Shown here piece after piece: positions 16,922 to 25,644 of a DNA stretch of 52,270 nt. The notes beneath the pieces are model-generated. The model did not search any database, had not been told where the DNA came from, and was given only the letters and a program-made list of their open reading frames with translations. Both the position numbers and the translations under genes were made by a program. Source of the stretch: Candidatus Methylacidiphilales bacterium (GTDB lineage Bacteria; Verrucomicrobiota; Verrucomicrobiia; Methylacidiphilales; CAZTYG01); contig JANRJG010000007.1 in NCBI GenBank assembly GCA_033875315.1, forward strand, positions 1-52,270, in the 5' to 3' direction. Within the stretch, counting starts at the first letter, position 1. Every line of letters starts with the position of its first letter.

Positions 16922-18190
16922 CTATTCTGATTCTTTGGATTCGCCGGCGGCTTTGAAGTCATGGAAGGGTTGGTCCCAGTCGATCCTCGGAAAGGCTGCT
17001 TTCACCGATCCGAGGAAGTCTGGGTGGTTCAGGGTCTCGAAGGTCACATCTTTGTAGCGTTCTTCGAGGACCATGCTGCGGACCAAGTCCTTCGCGGAGG
17101 GGAAGACTTTATCCATGACTTCCTCGATCCACTCACGGATGGAGGTTTCGTCCGTGTTTGGCTGGAGCAGACTGCCGAGCAGGGCGTCAGGCGGGTTCGC
17201 TTTAGCCAGCGGGAGGTAGTAGTCCACCACCTGTTTCTTCGATTCGTCGAGCTTGGCCTGAAGTTCGGTTTCCACTTTCTTCTGGTGGGCAGCCAGCTTG
17301 GTGCGCAATTCGCCGATTCGCTTTGTGAGGTGCGGTTTGGCCGACTTCAGGACGACGCGGCCATGGTCCTTCCCGAGTGAGGGGGTGAAGTTTTTGCGAA
17401 TCTCGTTCAGTTCATCCTCCAGAGCCTTGGAAGACATGGAACTGTCTTTTTCAATGAGATCGAAGGTGGTCTTGAGCTTGCCTTCGAGGTCTTTGGACGC
17501 ACCCAAGTTCTGGAGTTCTTTCGGAATCCGCACACGGTGGCGTTGCACGGCGGCCCCGGTGAGCGAGAGTTCGACGTATTGCAAATAGGGCTCAAAGACA
17601 CGGACCTGGCGGACGAGATCAAACTTCACTGGAGGCGCGGTGGAGATGGCCTTCTTCACCTGGTCAACGTGCTCAGCGGTCACGGGCTGCTCACTGATTT
17701 CCAGAGGTATGGAGTGGATCCGGGAGACTTCCTCAGCTGTGGTCGCAGAGGTGATCGCTTCCTGCCGGGCAGCGGGTGAAAGCCGCAGCAGCATGTCGTG
17801 GACTTGCGCCTCGATGAGACGGATGGCATTGGGCGTTTCCTCGCTTTGAGGCTCCGCTTCCAAGTAGAGTGCGGTGGGCGTGTAGACCCAGCCTCCGTCA
17901 TCCACGATGAGTACGGCGCAGCGAAACCCGGGCGAGAGGATGGGTTGGATACCGGCCTTGCGCAGGGTCTCAACGGCTTCCAGAGTGCCGTAGCCCATCC
18001 GCAGAGTGTGTTCGCTGAAATCCAGGCTGACGGAAAGTGTGATGCCGGGTGATCTGGACTTGACGGCAGCGAGCGCGGCGGCGGGAGCATCATGAATACC
18101 GGGTGCGGCGTAGCATATGCGCGTTCTTGCACGGGCAATGTGTGCGGCGATCCTCGTCGAGGAAAGCGAGGAGAATAGGGAAGTGCTCAT
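16922..18190 (-). CDS. PLD-fold protein without catalytic motif
   Basis: A 422-residue protein. Residues 12-110 look like a PLD fold (IARARTRICYAAPGIHD ... AALAAVKSRSPGITLSV ... LRKAGIQPILSPGFRCAVLIVDDGG). At the place where an HxK motif would be, it has FRCAVLIVDD, so it is probably a binding rather than cleaving domain. The centre and C terminus are highly charged and helical (IGELRTKLAAHQKKVETEL), likely a coiled coil. Its ATG overlaps the end of the 58-aa gene (ATGA). Possibly a scaffold or sensor in the operon. Confidence 0.7.
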   Translation of the reverse strand: MSTSLFSSLSSTRIAAHIARARTRICYAAPGIHDAPAAALAAVKSRSPGITLSVSLDFSEHTLRMGYGTLEAVETLRKAGIQPILSPGFRCAVLIVDDGGWVYTPTALYLEAEPQSEETPNAIRLIEAQVHDMLLRLSPAARQEAITSATTAEEVSRIHSIPLEISEQPVTAEHVDQVKKAISTAPPVKFDLVRQVRVFEPYLQYVELSLTGAAVQRHRVRIPKELQNLGASKDLEGKLKTTFDLIEKDSSMSSKALEDELNEIRKNFTPSLGKDHGRVVLKSAKPHLTKRIGELRTKLAAHQKKVETELQAKLDESKKQVVDYYLPLAKANPPDALLGSLLQPNTDETSIREWIEEVMDKVFPSAKDLVRSMVLEERYKDVTFETLNHPDFLGSVKAAFPRIDWDQPFHDFKAAGESKESE

Positions 18191-18363
18191 GCTGGGTCGG
18201 CGATCATACAGACGGTGTCTAAGGTCTGATATTCATTGAAAGCGATTCGGGCTGGGCTTTTAGTGCCTGTCTTCTGGAAATCCAGCGACGGCCCCGTCGG
18301 CACGCACTTGGAAGCACGGATAATCTCATGCAGGAAATGGGAGGGGATGGGGTCGGGTTTCAT
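18187..18363 (-). CDS. 58-aa protein sharing a C-terminal motif with the methylase
   Basis: A small gene bounded by two four-base overlaps: its ATG overlaps the GIY-YIG stop (ATGA at 18360-18363) and its TGA overlaps the next start. It starts MKPDPIPSHFLHEIIRAS and ends with YQTLDTVCMIADPA. The last 20 residues match the end of the 1301-aa methylase (LQTLDTVRIIEGKA, preceded by RIA in both). The matching DNA is also recognisable, including GACGGTGTC on the plus strand at both sites. It may be a remnant of a duplicated methylase end or a docking peptide; both overlaps argue that it is translated. Confidence 0.62.
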   Translation of the reverse strand: MKPDPIPSHFLHEIIRASKCVPTGPSLDFQKTGTKSPARIAFNEYQTLDTVCMIADPA

Positions 18364-18950
18364 CTTTCAGATTTGATGTTGAACGGCGGGTTGTATTTTG
18401 CCCAGAGGTTGACCTCGATCATCTCGCGATTGGCAAATTCTTCGTCTTTGTCCAAGATTCGATAGCAGATCAAAGCCTCTTGTTCCATGAGGCGGACCGC
18501 TTCTTCGCGGGAGTTACAAACGCCGCATTTCTTAAGGTTGTGCTGCACTTGCCCGCCCGTGTTTTTCTTGGCACCAGAAAAATGCCACTGAAAGCGTTGC
18601 GACAGATTGCTCGTTTTTCCCACATAGAGAACGGCCCACTGTCTTCCATTCAACTCGATCGGATTGGGACAAAATTTGAAAAGGATCTTTCTGGGGACGT
18701 TTAGTATGGAAGGTCCATCCACGTCTATTGTTCTCGACCTCTTGAAATACTTGGCGGGAAGCAGAAAAGCATAGTTTCCACCCACCTCCCATAGCTCGGA
18801 AATTTCAGTCTTTTCCCATTTGCGATTGGAAGATCCGCGTGGCCGTAATTCCGAGCACGTAAATATCTTCCATTTACCAGCGTTCGGAAACGACTCTATG
18901 GCGTCTTTGATTTCCTTTAAATCCAGTTTGGAAGTTGTTGGCTCTGGCAT
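18360..18950 (-). CDS. GIY-YIG nuclease-like protein
   Basis: A 196-residue protein with a C-terminal GIY-YIG domain. It has WAVLYVGKTSNLSQRFQWHF at residues 105-124 (the YVG variant with conserved Arg119), Glu residues in RLMEQEALI, and the closing YNPPFNIK near 187-193. The N-terminal 95 residues are unassigned. GIY-YIG enzymes cut DNA with one metal ion and occur in homing endonucleases and restriction enzymes (Eco29kI). It begins nine bases after the ATPase stop. Likely one of the nucleases of the operon. Confidence 0.8.
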   Translation of the reverse strand: MPEPTTSKLDLKEIKDAIESFPNAGKWKIFTCSELRPRGSSNRKWEKTEISELWEVGGNYAFLLPAKYFKRSRTIDVDGPSILNVPRKILFKFCPNPIELNGRQWAVLYVGKTSNLSQRFQWHFSGAKKNTGGQVQHNLKKCGVCNSREEAVRLMEQEALICYRILDKDEEFANREMIEVNLWAKYNPPFNIKSER

Positions 18951-18959
18951 AATTCTGAC

Positions 18960-20564
18960 TCAAGGTGTTTTTGTAATTTTAGGAAATTGGTGGTCGTGGA
19001 CTTTTTTTACAGTAGTGAGCGCCCCGGCGACTTCCGATGCGACTAAACCTGACGAACCAGCGTGGCTCAGTTTGTTAAGAACAGTGGATCTCATCACATC
19101 GACCTCCTTCTCCAATCCAGCGGGCACCAAGTCAGGAACCACGCTCCCCTTAGCGCGTTGCGCCTCACGTTCACGTTGACGATGCAAAATACCGTCCCAT
19201 AACACACCCGCAGCGATTTTGTCCGCATCCGATTTAAAGGGGACGGGGATGCCGTGATTTTCGCATATTAGTCGAAGTTTCCACTCGAAAGCCGACCGGG
19301 CGTAAACTGCGGCCGCTTTTAGGTCGTTGTTGGCTAGGTGAGTCTTCGCGCGACTCAAGTCCGACTCCGCAGCTCGTAGCTTGGGGATGAGGTGCCCGGT
19401 GTCTTCGTCGGCAAAGAGTTCTCTGTGCAACCAGCCGTCCTTTTCCCGCAAATGGCCGCGCGCCAAATCGAACCAGACACGATCGTGGGTGAGCAGGATG
19501 ATCTGGTAGTGTTTGAATGCACTGCTCGTCAGGATCTTCAAGACGGGCACTCGGTTTTGGAGTTCGAGGCCAATTAGGGCATCGTCGAGGACGAGGAAGC
19601 GTGGATATGCGGGATTAGTATAGTCGTTGTCCGATAGCCAGACGCCGGCGAGAAACAGGCAGGTCGCCAAGGCTGATAGGCGGGCCTCGTTGAGGAACTG
19701 ATGATGGTTCGTTAACGACTTGCCGCGAAACTTGATCTCGGGCCGTAGCTCCGCGCCTTGAAGTTCCAACGAGCTTTTCTCCCAAGCCAAAGAGATGGGG
19801 TTAAAGGTGATTTCGAGGCTGTGATTCTCGAAGTAATTCAAGAACTCGGTGAGTTTGGTTTGGAGCTCGGGGAGTTTGGCGTTGAAGGCCTGATTGAAGG
19901 CTTGAGTGGCAGCGTTGGCTCGGCGAAGCGAGTTCTTGTAGCGCGATGTTGGTCGGGTTTCCCAGACTCGCCGCATCAGCTCGCCGAGCGTCGTCTCTCC
20001 GCCTCCAGCTACCGTCACACGTGCGCCCGCTAGGACAACGAGAGAAACAAGGTCAAAGAGCTGGGCGTCCAAACCCTTCGATTCGTTGCCGTAAATTGTG
20101 GCATGGACTGCCGGGCCACGCGCTGAGCGAGAAAGCGGACTGGTGAGGAGATGTGTCCGCAGCATCGCGCGGTAATCGACCAGTCCGGCACGGCGGGCTG
20201 CGTCCACGAGCAGGGCGCGTAGTTCCTTGGAGATCGGTGCCGTTGCCGGGTCCTTGGGTACCGGAAGGGGATGGCCGTCCGCCACATCCCAGTGGAAGGC
20301 GTGATCGTGCGCAGCGCCGGCGGCATCCGTGCCCTGGATCTGAAGCAGCACGCTCGGAGTGCGCGTCTCCGGCGAGAAGTGGTTGCGGTGTTGGGTGATG
20401 TCGTCGCCCCGCTCTTCGAAGAAGCGCTTCAGGGCGAAAAAAATGGAGGATTTGCCGGAGCCGTTCTCACCGTGGAGCAAAAGATTCTTGCCGCCATCGA
20501 GGTCGAGCTCGAAAGGTTCATCGAAGGCCCGAAATCCCTGAAGACTGATCCTCGTGATCTTCAT
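18960..20564 (-). CDS. SMC/RecF-like AAA ATPase
   Basis: A 534-residue ATPase with MKITRISLQGFRAFDEPFEL at the N terminus and Walker A GENGSGKSS (residues 32-40), as in SMC/RecF/OLD proteins. A central helical part is followed by a Walker B-like RFLVLDDALIGLE (near residue 330) and a LLTHDRVWFD switch His. The C-terminal 130 residues (AAAVYARSAFEWKLRLICEN ... STVLNKLSHAG) resemble a HEPN-like helical bundle. It is coupled to YaaC 12 bases upstream. The ATPase may load or regulate nucleases of this operon (inference). Confidence 0.85.
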   Translation of the reverse strand: MKITRISLQGFRAFDEPFELDLDGGKNLLLHGENGSGKSSIFFALKRFFEERGDDITQHRNHFSPETRTPSVLLQIQGTDAAGAAHDHAFHWDVADGHPLPVPKDPATAPISKELRALLVDAARRAGLVDYRAMLRTHLLTSPLSRSARGPAVHATIYGNESKGLDAQLFDLVSLVVLAGARVTVAGGGETTLGELMRRVWETRPTSRYKNSLRRANAATQAFNQAFNAKLPELQTKLTEFLNYFENHSLEITFNPISLAWEKSSLELQGAELRPEIKFRGKSLTNHHQFLNEARLSALATCLFLAGVWLSDNDYTNPAYPRFLVLDDALIGLELQNRVPVLKILTSSAFKHYQIILLTHDRVWFDLARGHLREKDGWLHRELFADEDTGHLIPKLRAAESDLSRAKTHLANNDLKAAAVYARSAFEWKLRLICENHGIPVPFKSDADKIAAGVLWDGILHRQREREAQRAKGSVVPDLVPAGLEKEVDVMRSTVLNKLSHAGSSGLVASEVAGALTTVKKVHDHQFPKITKTP

Positions 20565-20576
20565 GCCGAGCTCCTC

Positions 20577-21689
20577 TTACGTCTCGAAGTAGGAGATTTC
20601 GCTCCGGGTGATCTGGCTGATCATGAGAATGACAAACTGTTTCGGGGCGATCTGGAGAAACTCATCGATAACCCACCGGTATTTCTTGGTGACCAGCTTG
20701 TCGAAATCGTAGGGACGGTAGCGGACGATGGAACCGAGGTAGAACATGATCGCGTAAAGCACAGCAACCTGCGGCAGGGTGTTCTCACGCTCGAACATAA
20801 CGTAGTGCAGGCTGCCGCGCGGCAGAACGAGCGTGCGAATCTTCGGCCCCACTTCCTTCTGGAGTGCAGGCAGCTCGTCTGAACTCCACCGGGTAAATGG
20901 CCGGTGAGTGCTCTCGAAGCAATGCCCGGCCATCTCCTCACCCGTATCGCCGGGGGTGACAGCCTTGAAGACAGGATCCAACTGCTTCCTCAATTCGTCG
21001 AACTTGACCGTGTCGTTGAAGTCCTCTTTGAGCAGAAAGAATCGCAGCCACAATTCGCCGCCTTTGCCGCCAGTGGCGTTGTGCTCAAGAAACTGCGGCT
21101 CGCGCAGCTTGATGAAATGGGAGTCCTCTTCAAAGGCCTTCATGAAGGCGCGATGAATTCCAAGCACCTGCCGCAGCAACGATTTGACCGACATCTTGTT
21201 CTCGCCCGCCGCGAGAGGCTGGCCTACGGCTTTGCACAGGTTCGGAAAGATTTGGTAGCGCCCGGAACCGCTGGTCAAAGCACCCCAGGCCGAGATTGTC
21301 TGCTTGTTCAATGACAGATAGCCTTCCTTGTTCTCCGCCGGGTCGCTAATCCCATGCATCCCGCCGGCGAGATTGTCCACGGCGTCGTCTCTCACAAGTA
21401 GCGTCTTGGTGAGATTCAGGAAACAGTAATACCAGAGCAGCGGGGCCGCATCCCGGTTCGCTTTTCGCGCTGTCTCGTAAAAGCTCCGGGCCTGTTCCAA
21501 GTAGGCGAGCGCATACCGGCTCTTGTTGTCGGGGAACTCGTTCTTGATGTAGAACTCGGCGTAGCTCCACGGTTCTTGCAGCGGGACCGAGTTCTGACCC
21601 GCGTAGTCGGTGGGGAAGAGACAGAACGGAACACGCGCCCCATGCACGGTCATTGGCGTTCCGTCCGTCCGTTGTTCAGTCAGTCTCAT
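20577..21689 (-). CDS. YaaC-like protein
   Basis: A 370-residue protein similar in layout to the YaaC family: an N-terminal WSYAEFYIKNEFPDNKSRYA, a long helix pair with LEQARSFYETARKAN, LLWYYCFLNLTKTLL, then a C-terminal FYLGSIVRYRPYDFDKLV and FLQIAPKQFVILMISQI. YaaC proteins have no known activity and turn up next to defence genes. Its ATG overlaps the methylase stop by four bases. Family assignment is by pattern memory, not a search. Confidence 0.72.
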   Translation of the reverse strand: MRLTEQRTDGTPMTVHGARVPFCLFPTDYAGQNSVPLQEPWSYAEFYIKNEFPDNKSRYALAYLEQARSFYETARKANRDAAPLLWYYCFLNLTKTLLVRDDAVDNLAGGMHGISDPAENKEGYLSLNKQTISAWGALTSGSGRYQIFPNLCKAVGQPLAAGENKMSVKSLLRQVLGIHRAFMKAFEEDSHFIKLREPQFLEHNATGGKGGELWLRFFLLKEDFNDTVKFDELRKQLDPVFKAVTPGDTGEEMAGHCFESTHRPFTRWSSDELPALQKEVGPKIRTLVLPRGSLHYVMFERENTLPQVAVLYAIMFYLGSIVRYRPYDFDKLVTKKYRWVIDEFLQIAPKQFVILMISQITRSEISYFET

Positions 21690-24600
21690 GCCTTGCCTTC
21701 GATGATCCGGACGGTGTCCAAGGTTTGGAGTTTATCGAGGGCGATACGGATGGGGTGGGCTCCGTCGTGGAGTTCTTCGAATTTCTGGCGGAGCTTGGGG
21801 AGGCGGTCCTGCTCCGGGATTTGGGTGACATCGGGGAGGTCGGCTTGGGCGACGAGGTCAAAAAGGCGCAGGCTGGCGGCGTGCAGCTCCTCCGGGAAAT
21901 ACAGCTCATACACCAACCCGTTCAACACCCGCTCCCAATACGCCAACATCAACGGGTCCCGCGTCGTTTGCGCAGAGGGGTTGGCGGCGAAGTGCCCGTT
22001 CAGGAGTGTCAGCACATCGACCAAAACTATTACTACGTCCGCTTCGCGGTCGGTGGCCGAAGCGATTGGGATAAGTTTGAGATATTCGCCCTTAATCTTC
22101 GGGAACGTCTTGCGGTCATCTCTAAATCGATTGGTCCAGAAAAACCGCACGCACGGGGAATTGATGATGGCGAGAAGAAGGCGTGATGTTCTTTGTGCTT
22201 CCTGCTGTTGGAGTGGGTAAATCATGAACGCTGTGTTGAGGACAGCGTGTCCGTGCCGGTCGAGTCCACCTTCCGGGTATTCGCCAATCTGTCGGACAAG
22301 CACTTTGTCCTTCGCGGAGTGAACGGCCTCGTCCCAGCACCCTCCGCGCTTGGCCGTGCGATTGAAGTAACAATACAGCCCGCCGTGGGTGACTGCGAAT
22401 CTCCGAATGTCGCGTCCAGTTACGCATGGGCGGTGAAAACGAGTCATGTGCTTCTTCTGGGCCTCCCCATCGATCACGTCTCCGGGGAAATGCTTCCGAT
22501 CCCGAAGCTGCATCCCAAAGTTTACGGTGGCAAAGTCCCCAAGAACCTTTCGTCCACCCTGAATTTTTTCGAGAACAGCCCCAGCATTGCTATCGCTTGG
22601 CGGCACAAGCAGCCCGTGCCCCTCGCGGAGCGAACGCTGCTCGATGGCTGAAATCAGTTCCAAACTTAGGTCTCCCGACGAAATCGCTCCTTTGTAGAAC
22701 GCAACCTTCCCGCTCTCCATTGCCCCTCGTGAAAGGACGAACACCCAGTTGTTCACACTCGCTTGGAAGACGTTTTCCTCGAAACTCAAAAACTCTCTGA
22801 GTTGCGTTTCTCTGAATAGAAACTGCCGAAGGGTGGAGCAGTAGTTGTTTGTGGCGAAATTGGATGGCGTAATGAACGCAAGGGAGCCACCGCCCTTTAG
22901 CAGTTTAACGCTTCGCTCTATGAACAAGTGGTAGAGATCAATTTTGTAGGAGGCGACTTCGTAGGTGTCGCGATACAATCTCAAGAGTTTGTCGTCGCGC
23001 ATCCCATCTTGAATCAGAACATACGGTGGGTTGCCGATGACGACATCGAAGCCGCTATCGATTTCTCGGGGGGCGCTGGCGGTGAGTTCGCCCTGGCCTC
23101 CTGCTTCGTTGATTAGGGTGATGTTGCCGAGTAAAGTAGCCAGAGCCTTCCCGTCGAACTTCACCCTGCCAACAGGAAGGCCAAACATCCACTCTGAATC
23201 AAAAAAGGGGGCAAACCTGTTTTGATCGTAGGGGTCCCAAGCAGCCATCATTTTTGCTGCGTCTCCGGGGAGTCCCACTCGCTTGAGCAAATCATGAAGT
23301 TCTCGACGTATTGCCGCATCCTCATCCCGGAGGCGGCGTTTATTGCGAGGGTCACGAGCATTGAAATGCTCATGCCGCACACGGGTCAATTCCACCTTCA
23401 GGCGGTTGTGCTCCGCATAGTCCTCAGGGCGGGCATCATCGAACAAGCCACCCTGCCGCTCTTTGGGTTTGGGCAAGGGTGTCAGTGTATCTGCAGCAAC
23501 CAAGCGGGTCTCTAGGTTAGGTAGTGGGCGGACGCCAAGGTTAGAGGCCGAGGGCTCGACCTTCTGGTCCACGACAAGGGAAATAAAGAAACGAAGTTTC
23601 GCGATCTGGGTGGCGACGGGCTGGATGTCCACGCCATAGATGCAGTTCTCGATGAGGTAGAGTTTCCTAGCGAAATCTAGGGCGTGGTAGCGAGTGTCGA
23701 AGGATTTCTCGATGTCGGCGATACGGGCGTCGCATGCGGCAATCTCCTCGGCCTTGGCCCCGGCCTCTTGCAGGAGTCCCTGGTAGCGGCGGGCCTCAGT
23801 GAGGCGGTCGCGTTTCCAGGATTCGTTGTTGGGGTCTAGTTTCTGGAGTAGATCGACGAGGCGGTGGAGGGCGCCCATGGGAAAGGCCCCAGAGCCGCAG
23901 GCAGGGTCGAGGATTTTGACCCGACCGATGGCGGCGATGAGGGCATCGCGGGTATCGGGCTTGATTTCCTTGAGGGTGGCCTTGTTGGAGAAGAGGTCGT
24001 CCAGGGCGCCCTTGCAGCGGGGCACCTGAGTGGCTAGGTAGGACTTGAGGGCCTCATCCACCATGTAGCTGACGATCTCGCGCGGGGTGTAGAAAGCGCC
24101 GAAGGCTTTCCTCGCGGTGGTGCGGGTGTCCTCGTTATAGGAGGCGAGAAGGTTTTCGAAGACCTTGCCGAGCAATTCGGGATCGAGGGCGATTTCCTCC
24201 TCCAGCGGGGTGTTTTCCTCGATGGTGAACTTGTAGCGGGAGAGGATTTCGATGAGGCCTCGGACAGTCGCTTTTTTCGAGCGGGCCGACTTTTTGTCCT
24301 CCTCGCCGTAGTCCTTGGAAAGATTCACCGGACGCGGGGGTCCGAAGAAGAGGTCGTTGGGTAGATGACAGGTCAGCTTGGGATTATCGGAGAAGCCGTC
24401 GAGGATGGTGTTGTCGGTCTTCTTGCCAGTTTTGTCATCAAGGCAGTCAAAAAGACCTCCATTGAGGAAAGGAACCCGTGTGGATAGCGCGGTCCAGTCG
24501 GATACCTTTTTGAATGCATCCTCATAACGCCAAAGGTTGGTGATTCCGAAGTTGGGGTCGTAGCGCTCGCCTTCCTTTTTTTTCTCCCGGAATCCGCGTT

Positions 24601-25591
24601 GTTCAGGCGGCATATTGAGGGTGCCAAAGAAGAGGTTTTGCAGGATGGCGTGGTAGTAGGCGGGCGAGGAGTCGGGTTTCTTGGGATCGCGGGAGGGATG
24701 GAAATCTTTGAGCAGGTCTTGAAGGCAGTGCTCGCGGAAGAGATCGGAGGGGATAAGGCGTTTCTCAACGAGGAACCACGTGAAGATGACGCGGGTGAGG
24801 AGGCGGATGAGGAAGAGGGATTTCTCCTGCTCGGTGTCACAGTGGAGCGGGAGGCGAATGGTGCCGTCTTCGACTTGGTGGTGGGCCCAGAAATACCAGT
24901 CAGCGATCTCTTGGTAGAACTTATTCGAAAGCGCGTAGGAGCCGAGGCGCTTCTGCCAGGCTTCATGCAGGGAAACGAAGCTGTGGAAACAGAAGTCTTC
25001 TGCGAGATGGGGAATGGAAAAATCCTGGAGGATTTCCAGATGGGCGCGGATGGGGTCGTTGAAGGCGATGTCCTTGATGAGGGTGACTTTTTCGAGGACG
25101 TCCTTGGATGTGTCGCGCTTGTGGAGGCGGCGGTGGATGATGCCAAGGGAGATCCGTTCTCCGTGCCGGAGCAAGACCAAGGCGGGCATGGGCAGAGGCT
25201 TGTTGATGGCGCGGACCAGGGTAGAGAGGGCCGTGCGGGTGTAATCCCCCGGAGGCAACTCGGCGGCGAAAAACAAATATGACTCGATGCGCGTGTCCTG
25301 GACCTTCCGTGGGTCGTCGTGCATCTCCTGCTGACGGGTCAATTCCGTTTCGGTGAGCTGGAAGAGGAGATGGAAGCCACTGAGTGTAGCGAGGGCTTCG
25401 TTGTCTCGATCGGTCAAGCGATTGCCGGGGTCCAACTGTGCGCGGAATGTTTCCACTGATGCCAGGGGAAGCGTGCGCTCGGAGGCGTAGCCAAGGACGC
25501 CAAAGAAGCGGCGGGCGGCGTCGGCCAGGGGCACCGACGCGAAATCCCGGAGGGCGGCTTCGATTTGGGGGCGGAGGTCGGTGGAGGGCAT
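21686..25591 (-). CDS. Eco57I-type N6-adenine DNA methyltransferase, 1301 aa
   Basis: A very large methylase. SAM motif I is ILDPACGSGAFPMGAL near residue 560 and the catalytic NPPY is in FDVVIGNPPYVLIQDG near residue 850. A helical domain (AFGAFYTPREIVSYMVDEAL) precedes motif I, and a C-terminal specificity-type region follows. The N-terminal 500 residues include VTLIKDIAFNDPIRAHLEIL and no clear nuclease motif. This is the Eco57I/type IIG class, as in BREX PglX-like and helicase-linked methylases. It probably marks self DNA while the partners attack unmodified DNA. It ends with the QTLDTV motif shared with the 58-aa gene. Confidence 0.85.
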   Translation of the reverse strand: MPSTDLRPQIEAALRDFASVPLADAARRFFGVLGYASERTLPLASVETFRAQLDPGNRLTDRDNEALATLSGFHLLFQLTETELTRQQEMHDDPRKVQDTRIESYLFFAAELPPGDYTRTALSTLVRAINKPLPMPALVLLRHGERISLGIIHRRLHKRDTSKDVLEKVTLIKDIAFNDPIRAHLEILQDFSIPHLAEDFCFHSFVSLHEAWQKRLGSYALSNKFYQEIADWYFWAHHQVEDGTIRLPLHCDTEQEKSLFLIRLLTRVIFTWFLVEKRLIPSDLFREHCLQDLLKDFHPSRDPKKPDSSPAYYHAILQNLFFGTLNMPPEQRGFREKKKEGERYDPNFGITNLWRYEDAFKKVSDWTALSTRVPFLNGGLFDCLDDKTGKKTDNTILDGFSDNPKLTCHLPNDLFFGPPRPVNLSKDYGEEDKKSARSKKATVRGLIEILSRYKFTIEENTPLEEEIALDPELLGKVFENLLASYNEDTRTTARKAFGAFYTPREIVSYMVDEALKSYLATQVPRCKGALDDLFSNKATLKEIKPDTRDALIAAIGRVKILDPACGSGAFPMGALHRLVDLLQKLDPNNESWKRDRLTEARRYQGLLQEAGAKAEEIAACDARIADIEKSFDTRYHALDFARKLYLIENCIYGVDIQPVATQIAKLRFFISLVVDQKVEPSASNLGVRPLPNLETRLVAADTLTPLPKPKERQGGLFDDARPEDYAEHNRLKVELTRVRHEHFNARDPRNKRRLRDEDAAIRRELHDLLKRVGLPGDAAKMMAAWDPYDQNRFAPFFDSEWMFGLPVGRVKFDGKALATLLGNITLINEAGGQGELTASAPREIDSGFDVVIGNPPYVLIQDGMRDDKLLRLYRDTYEVASYKIDLYHLFIERSVKLLKGGGSLAFITPSNFATNNYCSTLRQFLFRETQLREFLSFEENVFQASVNNWVFVLSRGAMESGKVAFYKGAISSGDLSLELISAIEQRSLREGHGLLVPPSDSNAGAVLEKIQGGRKVLGDFATVNFGMQLRDRKHFPGDVIDGEAQKKHMTRFHRPCVTGRDIRRFAVTHGGLYCYFNRTAKRGGCWDEAVHSAKDKVLVRQIGEYPEGGLDRHGHAVLNTAFMIYPLQQQEAQRTSRLLLAIINSPCVRFFWTNRFRDDRKTFPKIKGEYLKLIPIASATDREADVVIVLVDVLTLLNGHFAANPSAQTTRDPLMLAYWERVLNGLVYELYFPEELHAASLRLFDLVAQADLPDVTQIPEQDRLPKLRQKFEELHDGAHPIRIALDKLQTLDTVRIIEGKA

Positions 25592-25644
25592 GGGGGGGGA
25601 AGAAGTTTTAAGTCTAAAGAATTAAGGTTTATGTTGGGCTAATT

